Assembly (NCBI RefSeq): GCF_001083785.1
Contig: NZ_LAVL01000027.1
Span: 1 to 64,000 of the forward strand
Direction: 5' to 3'
DNA length: 64,000 nt
From: Nonomuraea sp. SBT364
Lineage (GTDB): Bacteria > Actinomycetota > Actinomycetes > Streptosporangiales > Streptosporangiaceae
Of this stretch, positions 43,001 through 51,110 are shown in pieces. The notes beneath the pieces are model-generated. The model was not told the DNA's origin. It worked only from the letters and a program-made list of their open reading frames with translations, and did no database searches. Positions within the stretch are counted from its first letter, which is position 1. Each line of letters begins with the position of its first letter. Made by a program: the position numbers and the translations under genes.

Positions 43001-43552
43001 ATGCTGGCCATCGCCTGCGTCGAGCTGTTCCGCCGGGTCCGGAGCCGAGGCGCCGCGCAGATCCTCGCCAGGGGGAGCCTGAGGGTGGCGCTGATCAGCG
43101 TCACCGCCTCGATCGCCGAGATGCTCGTCGACCTGTACGTCCTGTCCGCCACCGACACACGCGAACAGCTGAAGGCCCTGGACCAGCAGATCCGGAGCGT
43201 CCCGGCCGCCGAGCAGATCCTGTACGGATTCGGCACCCAGCTCGTCTACCTCGGCCTCCTCGTCCTGATCATCCAACTGGCCGTCCTGAAACGCATCAGC
43301 ATGACGACACTGTCGCTCGTGCTGGCCACCCTGGCCCTGTTCATCGACTACGAACTGCTGGACGGATCGGGCCGCCAGGCCCTCATGCCGCCGGCGGCTC
43401 CAACCCCGCCCCTTCCCTTCCACGCCGGTGATGGTGGCGGCGAGCAGCGCCAGCGGCAGCAACGGCCTCAGGAGGGGCCGGATGCCTGTGGTCCTGGCTC
43501 ACCGATCCCGGTGCGGCTCAATCCCGGTCTCCGGCCTGCTGGGAGAGGCTGA
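43001..43552 (+). CDS. Putative membrane protein, start uncertain
   Basis: About 183 residues from ATG 43001 (GTG 42998 also possible): MLAIACVELFRRVRSRGAAQ, then VALISVTASIAEMLVDLYVL, a soluble loop, GTQLVYLGLLVLIIQLAVL and TTLSLVLATLALFIDYELL. Three to four hydrophobic helices are followed by a Pro/Gln/Gly-rich tail that looks non-native. No ribosome-binding site was found and the upstream part may be lost. It could be the surviving 3' part of a larger membrane-protein gene. Family not recognised. Confidence 0.42.
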   Translation: MLAIACVELFRRVRSRGAAQILARGSLRVALISVTASIAEMLVDLYVLSATDTREQLKALDQQIRSVPAAEQILYGFGTQLVYLGLLVLIIQLAVLKRISMTTLSLVLATLALFIDYELLDGSGRQALMPPAAPTPPLPFHAGDGGGEQRQRQQRPQEGPDACGPGSPIPVRLNPGLRPAGRG

Positions 43553-43862
43553 ACTCCACGCCCTGATCGTCTGTGCAGTGGGCGTAGGCACCGGAGGGGA
43601 TGCTGACCGGGTCTTCCGCCGTGCCGCCGAGTTCGCGCACCCGGGCGACGGCAGCGGCGATGTCGTCGACGGCGAAGAAGATGCGCGGGTGCCGTGACGA
43701 ATCATCGTGCGGCGATCCGCCCATCGGGGCGGGCCCCTGGATCATCGAGTAAGCCGGGAAGTTGCCCTCGTGGAACGTCCAGCCGAACAGCGAGCCCCAG
43801 AACCGCTGGGTTGTCCCGATGTCGCTGCTCGGCAGCTCGAAGTAGGTGACCTGTCCGCTCAT
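43518..43862 (-). CDS. VOC-family (glyoxalase-like) protein
   Basis: A 114-residue protein, MSGQVTYFELPSSDIGTTQRFWGSLFGWTF. The vicinal-oxygen-chelate pattern is clear: FELPSSDIGTTQRFWG at the start, then FFAVDDIAAAVARVRELGGT and GVEFSLSQQ at the end. Such single-domain proteins detoxify or bind small molecules, or confer resistance. GGAG at 43869-43872 precedes ATG 43862. It is divergent from the MarR gene, whose two operators lie between them, so it is probably MarR-controlled. Confidence 0.88.
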   Translation of the reverse strand: MSGQVTYFELPSSDIGTTQRFWGSLFGWTFHEGNFPAYSMIQGPAPMGGSPHDDSSRHPRIFFAVDDIAAAVARVRELGGTAEDPVSIPSGAYAHCTDDQGVEFSLSQQAGDRD

Positions 43863-43871
43863 GGAGTTCTC

Positions 43872-43893
43872 CTATGTCAGGTTGCTGACATAG
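43872..43893. promoter_or_regulatory. MarR operator 1
   Basis: CTATGTCAG-GTTG-CTGACATAG is a perfect inverted repeat with 9-bp arms. It abuts the ribosome-binding site of the glyoxalase gene, where MarR binding would block it. Confidence 0.75.
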
Positions 43894-43899
43894 GACTGT

Positions 43900-43917
43900 A
43901 TGTCAGAATGCTGACAT
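43900..43917. promoter_or_regulatory. MarR operator 2, overlapping the marR start codon
   Basis: ATGTCAG-AATG-CTGACAT repeats the core of operator 1, 26 bp away centre to centre. It runs into ATG 43916, which suggests autoregulation. Confidence 0.75.
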
Positions 43918-44362
43918 GAAGCAAGAAGAGACCGTGGGCGACCTCGACCAGTCGGTGGGCTACGTCCTCAAGCAGGTGCAAGCCTCGCTGCACGCCGCGA
44001 TGGACGAGGTGCTGCGTCCGCTGGGTCTCACCGTTGCCCAATACGCCTGCCTCGAACTGCTCGGCCAGCATCCGGGACTGTCCAACTCCGAACTCGCGCG
44101 CCGTGCCTTCGTCACGCGCCAGTCGATGAACCTCGTCCTTCGCCGGCTGCAGGAGCGGGACCTGCTCACCAGGCCGGATCAAGCCGCTCACGGCCGGGCA
44201 CTGCCGACCGAGCTCACCCCAGCCGGGAAGGCGACGCTGCGGGAGGTCAGTGCCGCCGTGCGCGCCGTCGAACGGCGGCTGTTCTCACCGTTGTCCCAGG
44301 CGCAGCAGCGTCGGCTGCGCGACGACCTCGCCGCCTGTGCGGCCGCCGCGACCGCCGACTGA
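43916..44362 (+). CDS. MarR-family transcriptional regulator
   Basis: A 148-residue dimeric winged-helix regulator, MKQEETVGDLDQSVGYVLKQ. The DNA-binding part includes LSNSELARRAFVTRQSMNLVLRRLQERDLLTRPD (key part VTRQSMNLVL), with the wing following, and terminal dimerisation helices. It probably senses a phenolic or other toxic ligand and controls the divergent glyoxalase gene and itself through two identical-core operators. No ribosome-binding site is seen before the ATG, so translation may be leaderless. Confidence 0.93.
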   Translation: MKQEETVGDLDQSVGYVLKQVQASLHAAMDEVLRPLGLTVAQYACLELLGQHPGLSNSELARRAFVTRQSMNLVLRRLQERDLLTRPDQAAHGRALPTELTPAGKATLREVSAAVRAVERRLFSPLSQAQQRRLRDDLAACAAAATAD

Positions 44363-44367
44363 CCGAC

Positions 44368-44640
44368 TCACCCGCCGTACGCCGCCGTGGCCTCGCCTAC
44401 TCCAGCTGCTACTCCTTCGAGTCGGTCAACTTCCCGGGTTCCTACCTGCGGCATCACGACGCCGGGGTGTGGTCGGCGAACGGCACCGGTGGCACGTGGA
44501 ACCGTCCGCAGACGCTGACGGCGGACAGCACCTGGAACCTCGCGACACCATGGACGCCGTGGCCGGCTTCCGATGACTCTCACGTCGTGGTGACGGCGGG
44601 GCCATCGCCGCGGTCGTCATCGGCGGCACCCTGCTGACCG
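44368..44640 (+). pseudogene. AbfB (arabinose-binding) domain relic
   Basis: The frame through 44398 reads YSFESVNFPGSYLRHHDAGV, the start of an AbfB domain as found in secreted arabinofuranosidases (usual text ...SFESVNFPGHYLRH...). The following residues drift away (WNRPQTLTADSTWNLATPW) and stop near 44638. No start, signal peptide or catalytic domain is present, so it is a fragment. It lies 6 bp after the MarR stop. Confidence 0.6.
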
Positions 44641-44678
44641 GCGGCAGCGGAAACATGCGGGCGCCGGGCGCTTCGCCG

Positions 44679-45584
44679 TCAGGACCAGTGTTCGATGGTC
44701 AGTTCGCCCAGTTCGTCGATGGCGACGCGGTCTTCGTCGGCGAGGATCGTGATCATGTTCTCGGCCTCGGTCATGGACACGTCACGGCGACGGAACAGGC
44801 GGTTCGCGGGGTCCGGGGAGTCCAGCGAAAGGTGCCCGTTCCGGGTCCATGCGACCTGTACGCATCCTTCGGAGCGGCCTATGAAGCCGGCGAAGTTGCC
44901 CTCGTAGGGGGCCAGCTCCAGAAGGACGTTCCTGGCCTCGGCAAGCGACATCGGGACTTGGGCGTTCTCCACGCGGCCTCGGTAGCCGCAGTAAAAGACC
45001 TGCAGGGGCTGCGGGGCCGTGTCTTCGGGGTCACGGCCTCCCGGCCAGGTGGCGAGGCGGCCGAAGCGGCGGCGGCGCCAGGTCAGGGGGACGTCAATGC
45101 GTTCGGTGGGGTCGCCGCTCCAGTCGGGGACGAGACCGTGGCGCTGGAGGGTCGTGACGATCTCCTCACCGATCTCGGCGCTGGTCCCGGCGTCGAAGGA
45201 ACCGAAGGCCAGGTGGCAGCCGAAGCCGGCGACGGCAGCCTCCATGTCTTGCCGGTGGGCGAAGACATGACCGCGCCGCTCCTGGCCGCTGGGGACCTCG
45301 CCGCCGATCTCGTTCGTCCCGCATGTCAGGCAGCAGGCGAAATCGGTGCGCGCGACGATGCCGGTGGTGTTCAGGTCGCCGAATGCGCGCAGCAGCCGGT
45401 CGGAGTCGAGGATGTCGGGCCAGGTGCGCTGGTCGTCCAGGTAGGACTCGAATTCCTCGGCGACGATCGACGAGACGTCGGTGGAGTCCCCCAGGTGGTC
45501 CGCACATTGGTTCAGGATGGCCCCGTGGCTGTCCTGCCCCAGGGCGAGATGGAATCTGATGATTTCGCGTAAATCCGTGATCAT
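44679..45584 (-). CDS. DUF6891-like hypothetical protein
   Basis: A 301-residue soluble protein, MITDLREIIRFHLALGQDSH. The key feature is the metal-type motif RTDFACCLTCGTNEIGGE (C-C-x2-C-G) near residue 82, which with the following regions corresponds to what I recall as DUF6891. The C-terminal half contains VFYCGYRGRVENAQVP and a final EAENMITILADEDRVAID. Function unknown. It is a separate unit between the MarR region and the sugar-acid operon, on the same strand as the latter. Confidence 0.62.
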   Translation of the reverse strand: MITDLREIIRFHLALGQDSHGAILNQCADHLGDSTDVSSIVAEEFESYLDDQRTWPDILDSDRLLRAFGDLNTTGIVARTDFACCLTCGTNEIGGEVPSGQERRGHVFAHRQDMEAAVAGFGCHLAFGSFDAGTSAEIGEEIVTTLQRHGLVPDWSGDPTERIDVPLTWRRRRFGRLATWPGGRDPEDTAPQPLQVFYCGYRGRVENAQVPMSLAEARNVLLELAPYEGNFAGFIGRSEGCVQVAWTRNGHLSLDSPDPANRLFRRRDVSMTEAENMITILADEDRVAIDELGELTIEHWS

Positions 45585-45711
45585 GTTGCGTGATTATCGC
45601 GGACCGCTGGGACAGTTCGCGGACGGATTCCTCGTGGCTGCTCGCAGGCCGGAGCCTCCACGTGGCGGTCTCGTCACCCGGCCGAGCGGGGACGCGGGCG
45701 GACCGCGGCTG

Positions 45712-46272
45712 CTACGGTCCTGACCGGCCGGTCGCCGGGCGGGTGGCCGGCGACAGACCGAGCCGGGCGACCACCGCCGCCGCCAGCTCGTCCGGCGACA
45801 GCGCCACGTCCAGCACCATCCCGGACTCGTCCGGGCCGAGGTGCTCCAGGATCGCCCGCTGCGAGTCGAGCAGGCCGGCCGACATGTAGTGGTCGGTGCG
45901 GCGGGTCATCCGGTCCCGGATCAGCTCCGTGGCCCCGTCCAGGTGGACGAACTCCACGTCCGGCGGGCCCTGCCGCAGCACGTCCCGGTAGGCGCGCTTG
46001 AGCGCCGAGCAGGCCAGCACCGTGGAGATGCCCACGGCGTGCCGGTCGGCCATCCAGGCGGCCAGGTCGCGCAGCCAGGGCCAGCGGTCGGAGTCGTCCA
46101 GCGGGATGCCGGCGCGCATCCGCGCCACGTTCGCTTCCGGGTGGAACTCGTCCGCCTCGGTGAACCGCAATCCGGTCAGCTCGCTGATCCTGCGGGCCAC
46201 GGTGGTCTTGCCCGCCCCCGACACGCCCATCACGACGATGTGCCGGGGGGCCGGCCCATGCTCACCAGTCAT
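45712..46272 (-). CDS. gntK: Gluconokinase
   Basis: A 186-residue kinase of the shikimate-kinase-like P-loop fold. Walker A is GVSGAGKTT; the family sequence [31 protein letters not shown] (key part [10 protein letters not shown] and [11 protein letters not shown]) and [13 protein letters not shown] are typical of GntK. It converts D-gluconate to 6-phosphogluconate. Last gene of the seven-gene operon, overlapping the mannonate-type dehydratase by 11 bp. Confidence 0.95.
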   Translation of the reverse strand: MTGEHGPAPRHIVVMGVSGAGKTTVARRISELTGLRFTEADEFHPEANVARMRAGIPLDDSDRWPWLRDLAAWMADRHAVGISTVLACSALKRAYRDVLRQGPPDVEFVHLDGATELIRDRMTRRTDHYMSAGLLDSQRAILEHLGPDESGMVLDVALSPDELAAAVVARLGLSPATRPATGRSGP

Positions 46273-47491
46273 GGACGGTGCCGTCCTTGAGCCGGTTGAA
46301 CGGCAGGTACGCGGGCTGGTACGGGAACCGGGCCGCGGCCTCCTCGTCGAGCTCCACGCCGAGCCCCGGCAACTCGCCCGGGTGCAGGTAACCGTCGGTG
46401 AAGCTGAACGACTGCCGGAACACCTCGTCGGTCGCCGCGCCGTGCTGCATGTACTCCTGGATGCCGAAGTTGTGGATCGCCAGGTCCAGGTGCAGAGCGG
46501 CGGCCATGCCGACCGGCGAGATGTCGGTGGGGCCGTGGATGCCGGACTTGATCTGGTACTGGGCGGCGAAGTCGAGCAGCTTCCGCATGGCCGTGATCCC
46601 CCCGGTGTGGGTGACGGCGGATCGGACGTAGTCGATGAGCTGTTCGCGGATCAGGGTCTGGTAGTCCCACACGGTGTTGAAGACCTCGCCGATGGCCAGC
46701 GGGGTGGTGGTGTGCCGGCGAACCAGACGCAGCGCCTCCTGGTTCTCGGCGGGCGTGCAGTCCTCCAGCCAGAACAGGTCGTACGGCTCCAGCGCCTTGC
46801 CCAGCCTGGCCGCCTGGATGGGGGTCATCCGGTGGTGCCCGTCGTGCAGCAACGGCAGCTCGGGGCCGAACTCGTTGCGCACCGCCTCGAAGATGCCGGG
46901 CAGGTGGCGCAGGTATGCGCGGGTGTCCCAGTCCTCTTCCGCGGGGAGCGCCGCGCGCTGGGCCGGCTCGTAGTCGTACCGTCTGCCGTCGGCGCTGGGC
47001 TGGGCGGCCACCCCGTACACGGCGTTGATGCCGGGCACGGAGGTCTGCACCCGGATCGACCGGTAGCCCAGGTCCAGGTGCCGGCGGATGGAGTCGAACA
47101 GCTCCGGCAGGTCCCGGCCGGAGGCGTGCCCGTACGCCATGATCCCGTTCCGGGAGGCACCGCCGAGCAGTTGGTAGAGGGGCATTCCGGCGGCCTTGGC
47201 CTTGATGTCCCACAGTGCCACGTCCACGGCCGCGATGGCGGCCATCGTGACGGGCCCGCGCCGCCAGTACGCCGAGCGGTAGAGGAACTGCCAGGTGTCC
47301 TCGATACGGTGCGGGTCCCGCCCGATCAGCAGCGGGACGACGTGGTCGGCCAGGTACGACGCGACCGACAGCTCACGTCCGTTGAGCGTGCCGTCGCCCA
47401 GCCCGGTGATCCCCTCGTCCGTCGTGATCTTGAGGGTGACGAAGTTGCGGTCGGGGCTGGTGACGATGACGTCCGCCGCGATGATTTTCAC
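46262..47491 (-). CDS. manD: Mannonate/gluconate-type dehydratase (enolase superfamily, ManD-like)
   Basis: A 409-residue enolase-superfamily protein starting GTG 47491 ([22 protein letters not shown]). ManD-type features are [19 protein letters not shown] (metal Asp), [12 protein letters not shown] (metal Glu), [11 protein letters not shown] (metal Glu) and [21 protein letters not shown] with the catalytic His. Family members dehydrate D-mannonate and/or D-gluconate to 2-keto-3-deoxygluconate, and some have little activity. The neighbouring gluconokinase suggests gluconate is also handled here. A site with AAAGG lies upstream; the gap to the aldolase gene is 31 bp. Confidence 0.88.
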   Translation of the reverse strand: MKIIAADVIVTSPDRNFVTLKITTDEGITGLGDGTLNGRELSVASYLADHVVPLLIGRDPHRIEDTWQFLYRSAYWRRGPVTMAAIAAVDVALWDIKAKAAGMPLYQLLGGASRNGIMAYGHASGRDLPELFDSIRRHLDLGYRSIRVQTSVPGINAVYGVAAQPSADGRRYDYEPAQRAALPAEEDWDTRAYLRHLPGIFEAVRNEFGPELPLLHDGHHRMTPIQAARLGKALEPYDLFWLEDCTPAENQEALRLVRRHTTTPLAIGEVFNTVWDYQTLIREQLIDYVRSAVTHTGGITAMRKLLDFAAQYQIKSGIHGPTDISPVGMAAALHLDLAIHNFGIQEYMQHGAATDEVFRQSFSFTDGYLHPGELPGLGVELDEEAAARFPYQPAYLPFNRLKDGTVHDW

Positions 47492-47522
47492 GCAGATGCC
47501 TTTCTCCCGGATGATGCCGTGG

Positions 47523-48146
47523 TCATGACGTCGCCGCCAGGTAGGCGCGGGCGCGCTCGCGCAGGGCGTCCAGGTCGCCGCCGGACGCCGCGTCCCCGAT
47601 CAGCGGCCCGCCGACGCCGACGGCGATCGCGCCGGCGGCGAGGTAGCCGGGCAGCTCGGCCAGGCCGACGCCGCCGACCGCGACGAACGGGAGGTCCGGG
47701 AACGGGTCGCGCAGCGCCTTCAGGTACGCCGGCCCGCCCAGCGAGGCGGGGAAGAGCTTCACCGCAGCGGCCCCCATCCGAACAGCGGTGTACGCCTCGG
47801 TCGGGGTGAGCGCTCCCGCGGCGACCGGGAGCCCGCGGCGGGCCGCCTCGCCGATGGAGTCGACGACGGCGGGGGTGACGACGAACTGCGCGCCCGCCGC
47901 GGCGACGTCGGCGACGTCGGCCGGGGTGAGCACGGTGCCGGCGCCGACCAGCGTGCCGGCGGGGGCGGCCGCGCGGAGGGCGGCGATGGCGTCGAGCGCG
48001 CCGGGCGTCGTCAGGGCCACCTCCACCACGCGGACGCCCTCGTCGAGCAGCGCGGTGCCGGTGGCGACGGCTGCCGCGGCGCCGGAGCCGCGGATGATCG
48101 CCAGAAGCCGGGTGGCGGCGAGTGCGCCGGTGAGGTCGAGTGTCAT
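47523..48146 (-). CDS. eda: KDPG/KDPGal-type aldolase
   Basis: A 207-residue class I aldolase. Motifs: [25 protein letters not shown] (catalytic Glu), [11 protein letters not shown] and [18 protein letters not shown] with the Schiff-base Lys. It cleaves 2-keto-3-deoxy-6-phosphogluconate or its galactonate counterpart to pyruvate and glyceraldehyde-3-phosphate. Start ATG 48146 is chosen; GTG 48152, which overlaps the upstream stop as GTGA, is equally possible. It lies in the operon between the two dehydratases. Confidence 0.92.
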   Translation of the reverse strand: MTLDLTGALAATRLLAIIRGSGAAAAVATGTALLDEGVRVVEVALTTPGALDAIAALRAAAPAGTLVGAGTVLTPADVADVAAAGAQFVVTPAVVDSIGEAARRGLPVAAGALTPTEAYTAVRMGAAAVKLFPASLGGPAYLKALRDPFPDLPFVAVGGVGLAELPGYLAAGAIAVGVGGPLIGDAASGGDLDALRERARAYLAATS

Positions 48147-48148
48147 GG

Positions 48149-49297
48149 TCACCATTCCGCGAATGCGCCGTCCCGGTGCCGCCAAATGGGGCCGCGCCAG
48201 GCATGTCCTTTTTTGTCGGCGGCACGTACCGCCTGCTCGTCGATCTCGATCCCCAGGCCGGGCCCGGTGAGCCGCTCGATGTGGCCGTCCACGAAGGCCA
48301 GCGGGGTCTTGTCGAGGCAGTAGTCGAGCACCTCGGCGCCGCGGTTGTAGTGGATACCGATGCTCTGTTCCTGAATCAGGTGGTTCGGTGTGGCGAAGCC
48401 GACCTGGAGGCAGGCGGCGAGGGCGAGGGGGCCGAGCGGGCAGTGGGGGGCGAGCTGCACGTCGTACACCTCGGCGAGCGCGGCGATCTTGCGCACCTCG
48501 GTGATGCCGCCGGCGTGCGAGAGGTCCGGCTGGGCGACCGCGATGCCTGCTTGGAGGACGGGCAGGAACTCCTGGCGGCTGTAGAGCCGCTCCCCCGTCG
48601 ACACCGGGATGGTGGTCGAGCGGACGAACTCGCCGATGAGGTGGGAGTTCTCCGGTACGACCGGCTCCTCCAGGAACAGCGGCCGGTAGGGCTCCAGCAG
48701 CGGCGCCACCCGGCGGGCATTGGCCAGGGTGAACCGCCCGTGCAGGTCGACGGCGACGTCGCGGTGGTCGCCGAGCACCTCGCGGGCAGCCGCCACCCGG
48801 GCGACCACGCCGTTCAGCTCGGCGACGGAGGCGACCGGGCTCATGCGGCCGGAGGCGTTCATCTTCACCGCGGTGAGCCCGGCCTCGACCTGCGCGGCGA
48901 TGTGGTCGCGGACCTCGCCGGGCTCGTCGCCGCCCACCCAGCCGTACACCCGGATCCGATCCCGGACCGGCCCGCCGAGCAGTTGGTGCACCGGGGCGCC
49001 GAAGTGCTTGCCGGCGATGTCCCAGAGGGCCTGGTCGAGGCCCGCCACGGCGCTCGCCAGAATCGGCCCGCCCCGGTAGAACGAGCCCTTGGTCAGTACC
49101 TGCCAGTGGTCCTCGATGCGCAGCGCGTCCCGGCCGATGAGCAGTTCCGCGAGCTGGTCCACGGCGGCGCGGACGGTCTCGGAGCGCCCTTCGCAGGTGG
49201 CCTCGCCCCAGCCGACGATTCCGGAGCGGGTCTCCACCCGGACGAAGAGCCAGCGGGGGGCGACGAGGAAGGTCTCGACGCGTGTGATGGTCGTCAT
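48149..49297 (-). CDS. dgoD: Galactonate-type dehydratase (mandelate racemase subgroup)
   Basis: A 382-residue enolase-superfamily protein, MTTITRVETFLVAPRWLFVRV. Active-site elements are TAVKMNASGRM (K-x-N), DVAVDLHGRFT (metal Asp), FLEEPVVPEN (metal Glu), TGERLYSR (metal Glu) and APHCPLGPLALAA (catalytic His). The pattern fits D-galactonate dehydratase, giving 2-keto-3-deoxygalactonate; related sugar-acid dehydratases cannot be excluded. It lies 5 bp after the permease and is coupled to the aldolase gene. Confidence 0.88.
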   Translation of the reverse strand: MTTITRVETFLVAPRWLFVRVETRSGIVGWGEATCEGRSETVRAAVDQLAELLIGRDALRIEDHWQVLTKGSFYRGGPILASAVAGLDQALWDIAGKHFGAPVHQLLGGPVRDRIRVYGWVGGDEPGEVRDHIAAQVEAGLTAVKMNASGRMSPVASVAELNGVVARVAAAREVLGDHRDVAVDLHGRFTLANARRVAPLLEPYRPLFLEEPVVPENSHLIGEFVRSTTIPVSTGERLYSRQEFLPVLQAGIAVAQPDLSHAGGITEVRKIAALAEVYDVQLAPHCPLGPLALAACLQVGFATPNHLIQEQSIGIHYNRGAEVLDYCLDKTPLAFVDGHIERLTGPGLGIEIDEQAVRAADKKGHAWRGPIWRHRDGAFAEW

Positions 49298-49302
49298 GCC
49301 GG

Positions 49303-50118
49303 TCAGCCCTTGGTCGCACCGGCGGTGAGACCGGAGACCACGTACTTCTGCACGAACAGGGCGATCACCATGATGGGGAGGGTGACCACGGTGGTCGCTG
49401 CCATCAGGCCGCCCCAGTCGATGCTGGCGTAGCCGACGAAGTCGAAGATCGCCACGGGCAGGGTCTTGGTGTCCGCGTCGGACAGCACGAGCGCGAACAT
49501 GAAGTTGTTCCAGGAGAAGATGAAGGACAGGATGCCGGCTGTGGCGATGCCCGGCATCGACAGCGGCAGGGTGATGCGGCGGAACGCGCCCACGTGGGTC
49601 AGCCCGTCGACCAGCGCCGCCTCCTCCAGTTCCTCGGGCAGGCTGTCGAAGTAGCCCATCATGATGTAGACGACCAGCGGCAGTGAGACGAACATGTGGC
49701 TGACGATCAGCACTCCGAAGCCGCCGACCATCTTCAGGTTGGAGAAGACGTAGTACCACGGCACCAGCAGCGAGACGCCGGGGATGACCCGGGCCATCAG
49801 CACCACCAGGGCCGACTTCTTCATGTTGAACCGGCTCATCGAGTACGCGGCCGGCACGCCGAGGATCAGCGACGCCACCGTGGCGGCGAACGCCACCCAG
49901 AGGCTGTTGCCGATGAACTGGACGTAGTCCGCCTGCTGGAGGACCTTGCCGTAGTTCTCCAGGGTGGGTGAGAAGGCGAGTGCCTTGCTCGTGTCGTAGA
50001 TGTCGACGTTGGTCTTGAGCGACGCGGCGACCATCCAGACGAGCGGCGCGAGCAGCGAGACCAGCACGATGGCGAGCGCCACCACCCGGAACACGGTGTA
50101 CGCGGGACGTGGCTTCAT
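49303..50118 (-). CDS. Carbohydrate ABC transporter permease (MalG-type)
   Basis: A 271-residue membrane protein, MKPRPAYTVFRVVALAIVLV, with six helices and the EAA loop EELEEAALVDGLTHVGAFRR. The ATG overlaps the stop of the other permease (ATGA). It forms the importer channel of the sugar-acid operon, with no ATPase gene adjacent. Confidence 0.94.
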   Translation of the reverse strand: MKPRPAYTVFRVVALAIVLVSLLAPLVWMVAASLKTNVDIYDTSKALAFSPTLENYGKVLQQADYVQFIGNSLWVAFAATVASLILGVPAAYSMSRFNMKKSALVVLMARVIPGVSLLVPWYYVFSNLKMVGGFGVLIVSHMFVSLPLVVYIMMGYFDSLPEELEEAALVDGLTHVGAFRRITLPLSMPGIATAGILSFIFSWNNFMFALVLSDADTKTLPVAIFDFVGYASIDWGGLMAATTVVTLPIMVIALFVQKYVVSGLTAGATKG

Positions 50119-51059
50119 CGCTTGGCCTCCTTGCGCCGGGCCGTCAGGGCCCACATCGCCCCGATGATGAGCAGGAAGAAGAGGATGAGGACGGTGGAGG
50201 AGACCCCGTACTCGTTGTAGTCGAAGCTGAGGCCGTAGGCGTACACGTTGAGGGTCTCGACCTCGTGGAACGAGCCGCCGCCGCGGCCCTTGGTGGCATA
50301 CAGGATGTCGAAGGTCTTCAGCGCGTCGATGCCGCGCAGCAGGATCGCCACGGTCAAGGTGGGCATCAGCAGAGGCAGGGTGACGTGCCGGAACCGCTGC
50401 CAGGTGCTGGCGCCGTCGATCCGCGCCGCCTCCTGCGGCTCTTCCGACAGCGAGGTGAGCCCGGCCAGCAGGATCAGCACCACCATCGGCGTCCACTGCC
50501 ACACGTCGATGAAGATCGTGGTGGGCAGGGCGGTGTGCTGGCCGGCGAGCCACGGCTGCGGCCCGATGCCGAACCAGCCGAGGGCCTGGTTGGCCAGGCC
50601 GATGTTCGGGTCGAAGATGAGCCGCCACATCATGCCGACCGCGACCGGGGTGGCGACGAGCGGCATCAGGATGGCGACCCGGACCCACTTCTGTCCTTTG
50701 AACGGTCGCCAGAGCAGCAGCGCGATCGCCATCCCGAGGACCACCTCGAACAGCAGGGCGACCCCGGTGAACGCGGCGGTCCGCCCGACCGCGGGCCAGA
50801 ACCGGTCGGTGTCCGACAGGACGTCGAGGTAGTTCTGGAAGCCGACGAACTCGCTCTCCGCGCGGACGGATCCCTCGGCGTCGGTCAGGCTGAGATAGCC
50901 GGTCCAGGCCAGGGGGAACACGAGCAGCACGGCGACGAAAATCATCGCGGGCGCGGCGAAAAGCCATTTGCGGTGGTTGTCGACCCAGCGCGCCCAGCCG
51001 GGTGTTTCGGGGCCGGTGGCGGCACCGCGCGCCGTCTTGCTGGTGGTGATCGTTGCCAT
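50115..51059 (-). CDS. Carbohydrate ABC transporter permease (MalF-type)
   Basis: A 314-residue membrane protein, MATITTSKTARGAATGPETP, with a polar N-terminal tail and six helices; the EAA loop is EPQEAARIDGASTWQRFRH. The gap to the upstream binding-protein gene is 51 bp. It pairs with the MalG-type permease to import the sugar acid or its precursor. Confidence 0.94.
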   Translation of the reverse strand: MATITTSKTARGAATGPETPGWARWVDNHRKWLFAAPAMIFVAVLLVFPLAWTGYLSLTDAEGSVRAESEFVGFQNYLDVLSDTDRFWPAVGRTAAFTGVALLFEVVLGMAIALLLWRPFKGQKWVRVAILMPLVATPVAVGMMWRLIFDPNIGLANQALGWFGIGPQPWLAGQHTALPTTIFIDVWQWTPMVVLILLAGLTSLSEEPQEAARIDGASTWQRFRHVTLPLLMPTLTVAILLRGIDALKTFDILYATKGRGGGSFHEVETLNVYAYGLSFDYNEYGVSSTVLILFFLLIIGAMWALTARRKEAKR

Positions 51060-51110
51060 GGGGTCTCCAGGGTGCCGGGCGGCGGACGGACAACCGCCGC
51101 CCGCGTGCGC

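Noticed and set aside
42974..43462. Minus-strand frame beginning with a signal-peptide-like stretch
   Set aside because: Only the first 20 residues look like a signal peptide; the rest is Gln/Asp/Gly-rich shadow. The plus-strand membrane-protein reading is more coherent.
45998..47809. Long plus-strand frame opposite the dehydratase and kinase genes
   Set aside because: Antisense to well-supported enzymes, with composition typical of shadow frames and no motif.
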